Shown piece after piece: positions 35,357-47,200 of a DNA stretch of 64,000 bases. The translations under genes and the position numbers were made by a program. Source of the DNA: Apodospora peruviana (lineage: Eukaryota; Ascomycota; Sordariomycetes; Sordariales; Lasiosphaeriaceae). The notes beneath the pieces were generated by a model. The model was given only the letters and a program-made list of their open reading frames with translations, did not search any database and was not told where the DNA came from. The stretch's first letter is position 1, and each line of letters begins with the position of its first letter. The stretch is from the NCBI GenBank assembly GCA_033439685.1, contig JAUEDM010000003.1, positions 2,820,001-2,884,000 of the forward strand, written 5' to 3'.

Positions 35357-37827
35357 GGAGGACTGGATTAGGAGACGAGAGGCGCTGTGAATGGAGATGT
35401 TAAAGACGACAGAAGTCAGCGAAAGGAAATGGAGAAAAAAGGCAGAAAACGTACATATTTTATATTCCTGCATGGCACGGAAAGGAACGCGCCGGGATAT
35501 TCCTTTTGTTGTTTCGGTTTTGTTTATTGTGTTTCCAGAGTCTAGGTATGAACCTCCCTTGCCCATGGCAAGAGCGATATGAGTTTCTCATGTATTGATA
35601 ATGCTTCACTCTGAATGGAGGTTCTAATTGGAGTTTGGCGGGGGATACCTTATCTTACTCATTTTACACTCAATTCTCCTTTACTAACGAGAAGAGTGAC
35701 GTGGGCAAGCTTGAGATAAGCAAGGGGCGCGTCCATTTTGAGGGAATACCATTCAGAGCCTCGCCCAGTCAGGGGGATTCCAACTCGAATAAGGTTGATC
35801 AGCGCTGCATGCCATTGAACTGACAACCGACGAGCTACGGCTACCTACCTACCTATGCTCAACCAAGAGTTAGGCAGATTTGAGGGAATTGAGGGAATTC
35901 AAGAGATATTACCCTACCTTAGATATGATATCTCGTTGTGTGATCTAGCATTGCAGGAGGGCATAACCTGTATGGCTTATGAAATATGCGTGTATACGAT
36001 ACGAAGGTATGCAGACCCTCCATTTGCCGGACTCCCGTCGAGGCCCTGGCTACTCAGCTAGATAGGGCTTACCTCGTGTTATGACGCCTTTGATCGACGG
36101 TCTCCCACCGTCTGGGATCGTTATTGTAACGGGTTTCCAAGGTTATCTCGGTGGCAGACGCCGTGAAGTGGAGAGGAGAGGGGCTACCAAACCTCACTGA
36201 GGCGTGGCGAGCTTGATTGGGCGATGGGGCGCCCACGCGCTGGCAACCTAACTGCAGGCAAATGACGCCGCGGAAGCAGCGTCCTCACGCCCTCGGCATG
36301 GGCCCCTGTCTATCCCTGCCAGTGGGAAAGACCCCCACCATCCATGATCCATCTCTGCCCGGCAGGAATCCATCCTCGGGCCCCTCCACCACCCTTCTCT
36401 CCGCACCGCTTATTAGTGGGATCCTGCCACACCCATCAACCACCTCAGGCCACTTCCGACCTAGCTAAAAACCGCAGCTTGATGGCCCGATGCTGAAGTT
36501 GAACTCTTGAATCACCTCATGTAGTTGACCACGGATAATGGCTACTGACTGTGCAAAGAGTCAGTACCAGATGTCCAGGCTCAAAGGGAAACCAACCGGG
36601 GAGAGGTAGACTTTGGGTTGGACGAGTTCCAAAGAGTCGACAATAATGACAAAGCGACTGATGAACTTTGATACATCTGACAAAAAGCGAGTTATGGCTG
36701 CATGGCCAGCCTCAAAAGGAGCCGAGCGAGACAAGGGTCAACCTCCAGGGCCCGCGTCACACGAATCGAATCCCCTCCTTCCCCTAACCATTCCGCTTCG
36801 TACACCCGTACACTACACTGCTTCTACGGTTCTACCTACTGGTATACTGCTGTATCGCAGACATAATACTGACACATGCTTCATGATATTACCGATCACG
36901 CCTCCGTCCATCCGCTGCCCTGGCTTTTACTGTTCGGTCCAGTTGCTTGGCACGACCGAGCTCCCAGCAAGCTTTCCAAGCTACCCCGTCCGAAGCTCCG
37001 ACCAAAGCTTTCCAATTGAAGGAGGAGGTGCTTCACATCGCAACAACTTCCAGTTTCTCTCTCCCTCTTTCTTCGAAGAGACAGAGAAGCGTTGAGCTGC
37101 TTCTTCGCCGGCGAGTCTGTTAGCTGGGAGTTGCGGCACCGTCCTCACGATTGTCTCAATTCACCATTCTCCTGGTTATCTGTCACTGAAAGCCCATCCA
37201 GATACGATCGCATGGACGACCAACTCCAGCCTCATATCTAGACACAGCTCCTTACCTCGGCCACAGTATTATTTTTATCCCAAGAGGGCCCTGATATATG
37301 CACTACCGACATACGGTAATTCTTGTCGCTATTGCCTCTATTTGTGCAATACGACCATTGTCTGCAACAGCAGCAGGAGCTTGTGCCGCAGAGCAAAGGA
37401 GGGTCTGATCAACACCAAAACATCCCATTGACCTCTCCCCGGCCCAGTTACTCCCTGAGGTGGTCCCCCCGCCCCCGCCACTGCACCAGCACCAGCACCA
37501 GCACCGCGCCAACTTCGACGTTTGGGCTGCCAGCAACCTGACACATCTCAGAGGCGAGTTGAAAATAACATCGATCGATTCTGCAGCCGTACAGCATTTT
37601 GCCGTTAGCATTCTCAGTCAATCCGTGCTGTATTCCAGGCTGCGTGGTGACATCCAATTCCCACCGAGCCCCCCTCCGACGACCTCGTGCCAATTGGCCT
37701 GTCAATTGATTGCCGTGCATCGCTCACGCAGCCGCAACCGCAACCGCAACCGCAACCGCCTGCGCCAATCCCCGCCCCGACTCGTGGTCGTGTTTGTCCG
37801 ATCACACGGCTAAGCCTACCTTGCTTG
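35357..37827. promoter_or_regulatory. Intergenic region and long leader of the PKA gene (2.5 kb)
   Basis: No separate gene is supported. Tandem TACC (two overlapping TACCTACC octamers, 35842-35853) lies near the left end. From about 37480 the sequence carries CACCAG and CCGCAA hexamer tracts (37732-37759) in what should be the PKA 5' leader. The PKA frame stays open upstream of its ATG from a GTG at 37687. Confidence 0.55.
37732..37759 (+). repeat. (CCGCAA)n hexamer tract in PKA leader
   Basis: Four and a half near-perfect CCGCAA units, 70 to 95 bases before the PKA ATG. In the PKA frame they read as alternating Pro-Gln, but no ATG precedes them in that frame. Confidence 0.9.
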
Positions 37828-39495
37828 ATGCCTACCCTTGGGTTCCTCAAGAAGAAGCGGACGAGGGAGGGCAACACAGATCCTTCTCCCCCAAGCAACC
37901 CGACGAGCCCGGTCACACCTACCGCGGCGAGAACCTTCGACCAGCTACCCTCGTCGCATTCTACCGCTTCGCAACAGCAACAGCAACAACTGCAGCCACA
38001 TTCCACGTCCCGGCCCGGAACGGCAGGTCCTGCTAGACAGGACCCCCAGAGCGACCAAATGAACACCCTTCCGGCTCACCAGGCTTTCCAACCACCTCAA
38101 CCTACCCCTTCGCCGGGGACCGATCCGCAAAACCTCCCAAGCATCTCGAACCTCATCAATCCTCCACAGCATAACGACGTTACGGCCTATCAGCAGCAAA
38201 TAAGTACCAGATACGCACCGTCTCCAGCAAACGGCGGGTCTACCGGGCCTCCATCCCAATCCGCAGCCATGGCACTACCGCAGCAACAGCAGTCGCTGCC
38301 ACTGGCATCGCAGCCCCAACCGCAGGCCCCCCAGGACCAAATCAGGGTAACCAAGGGCAAGTATTCGCTGGCGGACTTTCAAATAATGCGGACTCTAGGG
38401 ACTGGCAGTTTTGGAAGGGTCCACTTGGTTCAGTCTAAGCACAACCAGCGATTCTATGCCGTCAAGGTGTTGAAAAAGGCACAGGTAGTCAAGATGAAGC
38501 AGGTGGAACACACCAATGACGAAAGAAGGATGCTAGGCGAAGTGAAGCATCCCTTTCTAATCACGCTATGGGGCACGTTCCAGGACGCGAGGAATCTCTA
38601 TATGGTCATGGACTTTGTTGAGGGTGGCGAACTCTTCTCGTTGCTCAGAAAATCAGGGGTGAGCGATACCTCCAAGATCTGGGCCCTTAGTCGTTTTGCT
38701 CGCTAAAATACTGTTCAGCGCTTCCCAAACCCAGTGGCCAAGTTCTACGCTGCCGAAGTCACGTTGGCTCTAGAATACCTCCACTCGAGGAACATTATTT
38801 ACAGAGATTTGAAACCGGAAAACTTGTTGCTGGATCGGCACGGCCACCTGAAGATAACAGACTTTGGGTTCGCAAAGCGGGTCCCGGACAAGACATGGAC
38901 ACTTTGTGGTACACCAGACTATTTGGCCCCCGAGGTTGTCAGCAACAAAGGCTACAACAAGTCTGTCGACTGGTGAGCCCCCCAAGTTTTACGGGTTTCG
39001 GATGACGAAAGCTGACACTGTCCTTGCAGGTGGTCACTGGGAATTCTGATATACGAAATGCTGTGCGGCTACACGCCATTCTGGGATGGCGGATCCCCCA
39101 TGAAAATATACGAAAACATTATCAGAGGCAAGGTCAAGTACCCAGCTTACATCCACCCAGACGCACAAGACTTGCTTGAGCGACTCATCACGGCCGACCT
39201 AACCAAGAGATTGGGAAATTTATACGGTGGTTCGCAGGACGTGAAAGCCCACTCCTGGTTTGCTGAGGTGACGTGGGATCGACTGGCGAGAAAGGATATA
39301 GATGCTCCTTACACGCCGCCGGTGAAAGCCGGCGCCGGCGACGCAAGTCAATTCGATAGATACCCCGAAGAGACGGAGTTCTACGGACAATCAGGACATG
39401 ACGAGTACGCATCCGCCGAGCTGTCTCCGTACGAGTCAGAATTATGCTAATGACTTTCTGTACACAGATACGGCCACCTTTTCACCGATTTTTAA
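37828..39495 (+). CDS. pkaC: cAMP-dependent protein kinase catalytic subunit
   Basis: Four exons, 37828-38658, 38719-38972, 39030-39404 and 39468-39495, encode 495 residues. The start MPTLGFLKKKRTRE matches fungal PKA-C N-termini. Residues 20-178 are Gln/Pro/Ser-rich. The kinase domain (about 185-440) has GTGSFGRVHL, VAIK-type Lys213 (FYAVKVLKK), YRDLKPEN, DFGFAKRV, the activation-loop Thr in KTWTLCGTPDYLAPE, and ENIIRGKVKYP. The AGC tail ends DEYGHLFTDF. It phosphorylates R-R-x-S/T sites when cAMP releases the regulatory subunit, controlling growth, sporulation and carbon sensing. The last intron (63 nt, GTACGC donor, GCTAAT branch, TACACAG acceptor) is easily missed: reading through it stops at 39450 and loses the conserved hydrophobic motif. 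Introns 1 and 2 are 60 and 57 nt. Confidence 0.96.
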
Positions 39496-41185
39496 GTTGG
39501 TAGACGGTGTGGGATGATGGATGAACAGCTGGATGATGGCGGGAAGGGTTGGGCTCAGCGTCTTGGATTATTCTTTCCCTTTTTTCTGGTTCTGAAATGA
39601 TTACGGGTTGGCTAGAAGTCGCGGGTACGAAAAAAAGAGATACTATCTCTAAGGAGATGGGGCAACTGCTGGATGGAAGATTCCCCGTGGATGAAAGGGA
39701 GTGTAGTGCAAACAGTGCCATGGACATGAAAGTAGGGATTAGTGTCTACCTCTCCTATACCTCACCTTACCTATACTTGACGAACTACATGAAGAAATAC
39801 TTACCTACCTACCTACACATCTGCTTCTATATGAAAATTTATGTAGTGTGTGTGTCATAATGATATGTCGCCTTACCGTTTTGGGTTGATATAGAAGGAT
39901 AGGCTTTGTTACGAGGGTTTCATGGTTAATATTAAGTTTTCGTTGTATTGATGAGATATCGGGTTGTGGTGGGACACGCTGTGATTCTCTTCACCGCTCG
40001 CTTCGGTTTTGAGACGTGATGTTAGGAATAATATAATTCCATACTCCGCGTAACAACTGAAGGCCCAGGAGGATCCCCGACTGGGCAATTTGAGTACGTG
40101 AGTGAAGCTTGACGGCTGGGATGTTGAGAGGCAGTTGGCTGCATTGTGGCTTATTGTTGGTTAAAGAGGTAATAATACCAAGCAAAGGAATGGAGTTAAG
40201 AACGAAGATCTGCTGCTGGTGTTGAGCGAAGTATCCGATGAGATTTGGAGTGGTTGTACGGGTTAAACTGCCATGAGCCGCCAACAAGCCCTCGCGGAGG
40301 ACCGAGGAAAATATGACAAGTGAATATAGGTGGTGATATTGATATTATCTCGGGATTGCCGCCATAGCGTACTACGAAGTACTGGCAGGCCATTATTACA
40401 AACCAAGCGGCCGGCCAGGCAGCTATCAGATTCAGCCACCACCAGCCAAGCAGATGAAGCAGATGAAGCAGAAAAGAGGTGATGATGTCGAGGATCTCAT
40501 CCAACACTTCTGCGATCCGATGATGGGATAGGGTTTGAGAGAGACTTTCTCCGCTCTGGAAAGAAAGTCGGGCGCACTGCCCCGCCACCCCGCAGCAGTA
40601 GTTCGTTTGTTCACCCGTAACCCGTAGTTGGCAGGCAGTGGGGGAGGAGTCTGGAGCGAACCCCACCATCTATCCTGCACGGACCTTCGAGCGGCTCCCT
40701 CCGAGTTCGAACGAAAGCTTACCCTTTCCCGTCCTACTAGCGGGGACCAGGGACCAATACCGAGCAATAAACCAGGGGTTGGATGGCTGGCCCGGGGTAA
40801 GGTATGGGAAAGGTGAAAACGAATCTCATCCTTCCTCTTTTTTCCTCAAATCTTTCTTGGTGTTTTCCAATTGATATACCTATGCGAAGCATAAATTTTT
40901 TTCTATCTATACGAAAGAAACGAAATACTATTAACGACTTTTTCATGAACTGTCAGAGACAGCTGCTACCTACCGGCCTAATTGGCAACGACGGAGAGAC
41001 GAACAGACAGACTTCAATTCATTCTGGCTTGCAACAACACAAGCAAGTCCGGAGCCGACGACACCTAATTCTATAACGCCGCTCTCCCAGATAACTAGCA
41101 GCACTGGATCTTCTCAATTTGATTAATCGGCGAGAGAGGTGGAGGGTTTTACCTCATAGACAGGGAGCCATAGAGAGGAAAGAAG
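39496..41185. other. Intergenic, 1.7 kb, between PKA and the CorA-like gene
   Basis: No gene is supported. It contains TACCTACCTACC at 39802-39813 and TACCTACC at 40967-40974. AT-rich stretches at 39760-40060 and 40840-40950 bracket a GC-richer centre. Confidence 0.6.
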
Positions 41186-43164
41186 ATGGACGATTATATG
41201 TTTAAGCAGTATGTGAAGGAGTGCAAGTGTGTGGTGGAGGCAACGAGTTATCTGGAAATCTTCAACTACTCGGTAAGTCTTTGATCTCTTTTCATTCGTC
41301 TGATTTACACTGAAGAGGATGGCATGAACATGGTGGATTTGTCTCAATCTGGGGTAGGATGAAAACCGGATTAAGCTTATTTTCGTCCCATTTCTACGGA
41401 TGGATCCTTTAAAGAGTTCAGCTAATGTTTGTTTTCATGGTCTAGGATCCCTCGTGCAATACAATCGAAGAGCACCGCCTGGGACCGGGCGAGATTCCTG
41501 ATGAGTTTGGTAATTTTCTACATCGGCGGGTGAGTTTATTGGCTCTTTCTTCTGGATCAATTTGAGCGAATCCTCCCTGACATCGGATTTGTTCGACAGG
41601 GTGCGTTTGCGCCGGCCAAGCTCAAGGAGGGCGTTAAGCTTGTTAGTGGGATGCGTCTGATGTAGGTCAACAACCATTCTGTTTATCTTCGGTGAGATGA
41701 GATGAACTGACCAGTTGTAGACTACAACAAAATGCCCAGCAGAACGACACCTTCTCTCCAAAATACATATCACTCACCCACGAAAACTACGAGAGTATGG
41801 TCCGTGTGCTGCGGCTACCCTTTCGCGCCATCGAGGGAACCAGCGTCGTCGGTCCTTTCTTCTGGTGTGCCTTCGATCAGGACGACGACGATCCGCATCT
41901 GCGTACGAATCCTACCTTACATACGTCACGTTCACAGTTTCCTAACCCTGTCTCTGCTCTAGAAATCATCTTCCGCAAGTCCGACGTACGCAAAAAGGGC
42001 AAGACTCGCGGCTGGGAACTGATGCTCTCCCACTCCTTCCGGACCGGCATCACCACAGGCTTCGCAAAGGGCACCCCGTCCTCGGACATGGTGAAGAGCA
42101 TAGTGCACCTAAAGGCCTGCGCGGCGCAGATCATGCACCCGCTGCTCCTGCCCGTCATCATCCTCAGCCACGACCTATCCGGCGCCAACGACGTCAAGCA
42201 GCGCGACGCACGCGAGTGGCTCCGCAAGCTTGAGCACGCCATTAGTATGCGGCAGGAGATCCTCGAGGACGAGGTGACGCACTACATCAAGGACTCGATG
42301 GTTGACCTCGACCAGATCAACCGCGACTTGGTCGAGTGTCACTCGCAAGTGCTGTGGAAGCGGCCGCAAGCCTACCAGGAGATTATTCGAAGTCTCAACG
42401 AAGCGATGGACAAGTTCTGGAGCAAAGCCGGGCCGGATGACAAGTACGGCGGTCGGGGAGGCGAGGTGGACAGGCTGCATCGGAGCATAATCGCCAGGCT
42501 GGACTTCTACCAGGCGAAGCTCAAGGGAATCGAGAATTATGCGCATATCACGCTGGAGAGGTTGTCGATTCAGCGAGCTGCTGTAGGTTCTTTTTCTTTC
42601 TCTCTCTCTCATCCCCCCCCCCCCCCCCCCCGGGCGGTGTTGTTCAGAAACTAACCTGAATAGCTATACAACATCATCGCCCAAAAAGAATCCAAGCTCG
42701 GCCTCACAATGGCGGGAGAACAGCGCCGTCTCGCCCACGCCGCCAAGCGCGACAGCACATCCATGAAGACCCTTTCTCTTTTAGGTGCCATCTTCCTTCC
42801 AGCAACTTATCTCGCCTCACTCTTTAGCATGACATTTTTCAATTTCCAGGACCAAGGGAACAACGGACCAAGTAATAGTACCGAAGGAAACAACAGTAAT
42901 AGTAACAGTGGTAGTGTCGTCTCGCCCGACCTGTGGATCTATTTCGCCATCACGATCCCGCTGACCGCCGCCATCGTGCTCTTCTGGCGTTGGTGGGACC
43001 GGCGCCGCGAGGCCAAGTACGCCAAGGAAGACGCCGACATCGAGGTCGGCATCGACGAGATGGAGCAGAAGATCATGGCCGCCATGCGGAAGCGCACGAT
43101 GAGCAAGGTGAGGACGTGGGGGGATATTGGCGGTGGGACCAATACTGGTGGGAAGTTACAGTAG
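41186..43164 (+). CDS. CorA-like two-TM membrane protein lacking the GMN motif
   Basis: Six exons, 41186-41272, 41446-41529, 41600-41661, 41721-41902, 41963-42582 and 42664-43164, encode 511 residues. All junctions keep frame and carry GT-AG with CTRAC-type branches. The first 340 residues are a soluble, mostly helical domain (FFWCAFDQDDDDP, LKACAAQIMHPLLLPVIIL, AYQEIIRSLNEAM). Then come a CorA-type stalk helix and two C-terminal membrane helices: about 379-406 (LLGAIFLPATYLASLFSM) and 435-457 (LWIYFAITIPLTAAIVLFW). A charged cytosolic tail follows. The layout matches the fungal CorA/ZntB-like family. The Gly-Met-Asn motif that follows TM1 in real Mg2+ channels is absent; the position reads SLFSMTFFNF, as in many fungal paralogues. 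Ion specificity is therefore unknown. A Ser/Asn-rich loop joins the helices. Intron 5 contains a 19-nt C run. Confidence 0.88.
42613..42631 (+). repeat. Poly-C run (C19) in an intron of the CorA-like gene
   Basis: Nineteen consecutive C residues lie between the donor and branch site of the 81-nt fifth intron, directly after a CT-rich stretch. It is likely length-variable and hard to sequence. Confidence 0.95.
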
Positions 43165-44230
43165 TAACCCACCTACGCACCAAGGTAGCTATGTTGTTAA
43201 AGGCTAGGTTTGTTCCTTATATATTTTCTTTATCGGTGCCCCTGTTCTTGGAAAGGAAAGCAAGGCAAGGCGGAACAAGAAAAAACATTTCTCTTCTTGT
43301 TACATTGTTAAATTGGTTTAGTTCTTCATGTCGTTCTTCTTTCTACACACCTCCCACCCGCACTCTCACACGTATCTACCATCTTACGGTTCGATGACGG
43401 TTATGATCACATGTTTTATGATATCATTATGATTAGAGAGAGAAAAACTTGCTGTATCTACTTATGAGAGAGAGGGCGCGCAATACCTAGGATAAATATA
43501 CGATAACATTCATATAAAACTATATTCATCCATCTAGTAGTCGAGTTGAGCTTCCGCCTCAAGGATCCAGATTGTCTAGGCAGGTACGTAGACAAACTGG
43601 TATATGCATTCATTTTCCTTTCTCTCTCGCTCATTCGATTCCTCTCATCTAGAAATGCCCTTCGCTGTATATATAAAAAAGAAACCAGAAAATGAAGCAA
43701 GGCATTTGGAAACTTAAAAACAACCTTGAGGCAATTCGCAAAGGTAGGTAGCTATCTCCTTTCCCTCGGCGACACAAACCGAAATATCCAATCCATTGCT
43801 AACTGGTCGTCGTGTCTTTCTTTTTTTCTTTGGTGTGCCAAAATACTTTCTGCTCAAAACTCCAATGCAATCGCTAATAAAAACCCCAACACAAAAACGC
43901 CATTTCTCTTTTGTGTCTGATAATGAAGCAAGCCCACCAAGTTGTAAGAAGTAAATAACCAATGTGAAGCAAGACAAATTTGAACAAAGCCAAAGAGCAG
44001 GCCGCCCTCCATCCAGCCCATAGCCATGTATGTGTGTGTGTATCGTATCTGCGTCATATCGGCCGAGTTTAAAGGAGGCGGGGTATCATGATAACAAATT
44101 CCCATATGTGCCAAACAAAACGATCAAACTTGTTGTTCTCGTGTATCATCACCCATCCATGCCAATCCACTTCTACTCTCTTTCCTCATTTGTCCCCGAG
44201 GGCCCCGACCCACCAGCCATTCATCTCAGT
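43165..44230. other. Convergent intergenic region between CorA-like and PAS kinase genes
   Basis: 1.07 kb, AT-richer than the flanking exons, holding both 3' UTRs. It contains GAGAGA/TCTCTC stretches and GGTAGGTA at 43743-43750. No gene is seen. Confidence 0.6.
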
Positions 44231-47200
44231 TCATGGCATCTGGCACCATGGATGCGCCAGTACCTCCTCAATAGTAAGCCGCTTGGCTACATCACGGTTC
44301 AGCATGCGGCGAATCAAATCGATGCTGTCCTCGCTGATAGTGTAGGGCACCCTTAGGTCGCGGTCGATGATCTCATCGACACTATAAAACGGGTTCTCCT
44401 TATAGATGATGGTATAAAGCAGAATGCCGAGGGCCCAGACATCCTGCTCCTTGCCGCCGTACGGCTGGCTGGCCAACATCTCTGGCGCAGCGTAATCTGT
44501 TGTTCAATTAGTCAATTGTCGTCGCCCAAAGCATTCGTCAAGAATGAACTCACCAATAGTGCCCACAAACACATCAAAAGGCCCGCTCTTGATGTATGCT
44601 GCGCTGCCAAAGTCGATCAGCTTGATCCTGCCCTCGCCATCCAAAATCACATTCTCGTCCTTGATATCGCGATGGACCACAAGTGCTTTAGTATGGAGGT
44701 GGTGGATTGCCCGTGCCACCTGTACGAATATACTGCGGCTCTCTTGCTCATCCATGTTGGTTCGGAGTTCAATGTAGTCGAAAAGATCCATCCCAGGTAG
44801 GCCATGGGGCACCATCTCGATGTAATAGTTAACATCATCCTCAAAAAAGTCCTCCATTTCCACGATATTCGGATGTTTGAATCCATCCCTTCGCAAGTAG
44901 TCGAGTACGTGAATCTCAAGCGGCACCGTCCCCAGCCGCCTATCACGGGTCCAGGTGTCCACCAGGATCCTACGCTTTGTGACATACTTCAAAACGCATT
45001 TCTTGCCGCTGTTCCGGTAGCGTGCCAGCTTGACCTGTCCGTACGCGCCCTGGCCCATCTCCTCGAGGATGACAAAGTCATCAATTGTCTTCCTATGCGC
45101 TGGTTCAGCTGGTTTTGCGACTGGAGCCTGTTCCTTCTGCGTCTCGGCTGGCTTGTGGGAAGAACCAGTCAGCTTGGCGGCGGCAGACATGGCAACCTCC
45201 TTGAGCTGGCGCGTTAGTATGGAGGTGGTCGATTCCCCCTTGGATGGTTCCTCAGAGTCTGACTGGATCTCTTGCGGGGTATGAGCTGGTGTCTGACCTG
45301 GCGACGGCTGGTGCAGCGGAGTGGCCGAACCCGAGAGCAGAGGAGATGCAGCACCCAAGTTCGTCCGAGTGGCATGCAGATGCCTTGAGTAGGTAATCCA
45401 AAGTGCAAATACCATCTCCGAGCGTGAAACAGCGAACTGCTCGTTTGTCTCGGAGGGCGCCGAGTCATCGTCCTCACTGGTTTCGATTACCGCGTCGAAG
45501 GGAACTAATGTTTGCTTTTCACTCTTGACAACCCGCATTTGAATGTCAATCTTTAGCTCTGACCCATCACGGTGCCGCGCCGGCAAACCTTCTGGACGTA
45601 AAAAGCTGGTTCCGGCATCAGGCCGACCCTCCCTCAAAGCAAGGAATGCCGATGCTTTTCTGAACGAGTGCTCGGGGATAACGATGCCCTCAACTAGTTG
45701 GATGCCGTCCTCCTCCGTAAGGATGCGGAGCACTTTTTCGAAATTCGGTATCAGGTTGTTTATCGACATGCCATTAGGCTTCTCATGGCCAAAGAGCGCG
45801 GCGCAAAAAACAGAGTTTGAGCTCTTGATGGTCAGGTTCTTGGTGCTGACGACGACGATACCAGCGATATGCGGGAAGCTTGACACTCGTAACTCCGTTG
45901 TCCCTCTCACCTGCTCCACCGTAGCTGGGATGTTGATTCTGTCGCAATTACGGCACGTGTAATACTTCCGCTTTGCGATCTCCGCATAATCAACCTCGCC
46001 AGTTCGGGCGTCGAAACCTTGCCTTGGGACGCGCGGGATCAGCTTGCCGATATCCATACCGGGCTGGAGGTTCTCGTCACCCCATATAGGGCCGAGTGAG
46101 CCGGAGAGCTTGACGACTTCACCCTCTTCACCAAGGTCGACAAGGGCAACATCCTCATGAATCTCCTCGAGCACCCATATCAACCCCACCCTCTTTTCTT
46201 TCACCCACAAACTCGCGGATCCCGTAGCCCCGTTCCGTTTTTGAATAGGGACCACATCTCCACACAGAAGAACGCCCCTAGACTTGCTGCTGTTGTGGTG
46301 AGAATGTCCTGCTTTGGGCGGTTTGGGATCGCCACTATGAACAGTCGCCGGTCGCCTGCCATTCTTAGGGGTCTGGGATCTCGAATTTGGCTTGCTCAGG
46401 AGCTTGGCGGTTATTCCCCCACCTCGACCACCAAGCAGGCTCGATGACACAGCTTTCTTTGTTTTTGGTTGAACTATTTCGCTTTCCGAGCCGTCGCCTG
46501 CATCTTCGAACACGCCTTTCTGAAGCTTCCCCTCGAGCCATGCTCTCCGTTCTTCCTGTACAACCTCTAGAATACCCATCTTTCGGACTTCAGCCTTCGT
46601 GACTCCAAACAGCAAACAGGCAAGGTCGTTAGCCGCCAGAATCGTCCAGGGAGGTTTCGCTTCGGTGGTAAAGATTGCTTGCGCCGCGGGTACCCATCTC
46701 GTCCCATGGCTATGAACAGAAGAGGAGACGGCGGATGGCGCATTGGTTGAACTAAACGAATGCGAAGCTGCGGTTCGTTCGTGGTAGCCCATCTCCCCTG
46801 GAATGATTGGCTTTGCCATCGTGTCTATAAGCTTTTGTTGCATCGATGCATGAACTGTATCGGTCAATGTCCGCTTTAGAGCACTAGGGCGCTTGGAGGC
46901 TGGTGGTGAGGTCTGCGCTGTTGTTCCACTCTCGTTGGTTGAGGCTCTTGACGAGCCTTCGGAGCCGGTGCCTTCGCTAGAGGAGACCTGAAGCTGCCCC
47001 ACTGTCGATCTTTGGTCCTGTCGCAATTGCGCCTCGGCAGCCATTGTAGTCGTCGGCGACATTGGGGGGCCGTCAATTAAGTCCGGGCTTGCCGCCCTGG
47101 GTATAAACTCCTTCTCAAACACGTTCTCCCCGGATATCTTGGCCGGTCCGGTTAGAGGTCCTGTTGGCATGTCCTGGTCGCTAGTTGGAAGATTGCCAGC

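Noticed and set aside
39030..39450. PKA ending at the in-frame stop at 39450
   Set aside because: This loses the conserved FTDF tail; a short intron with good branch and acceptor restores it.
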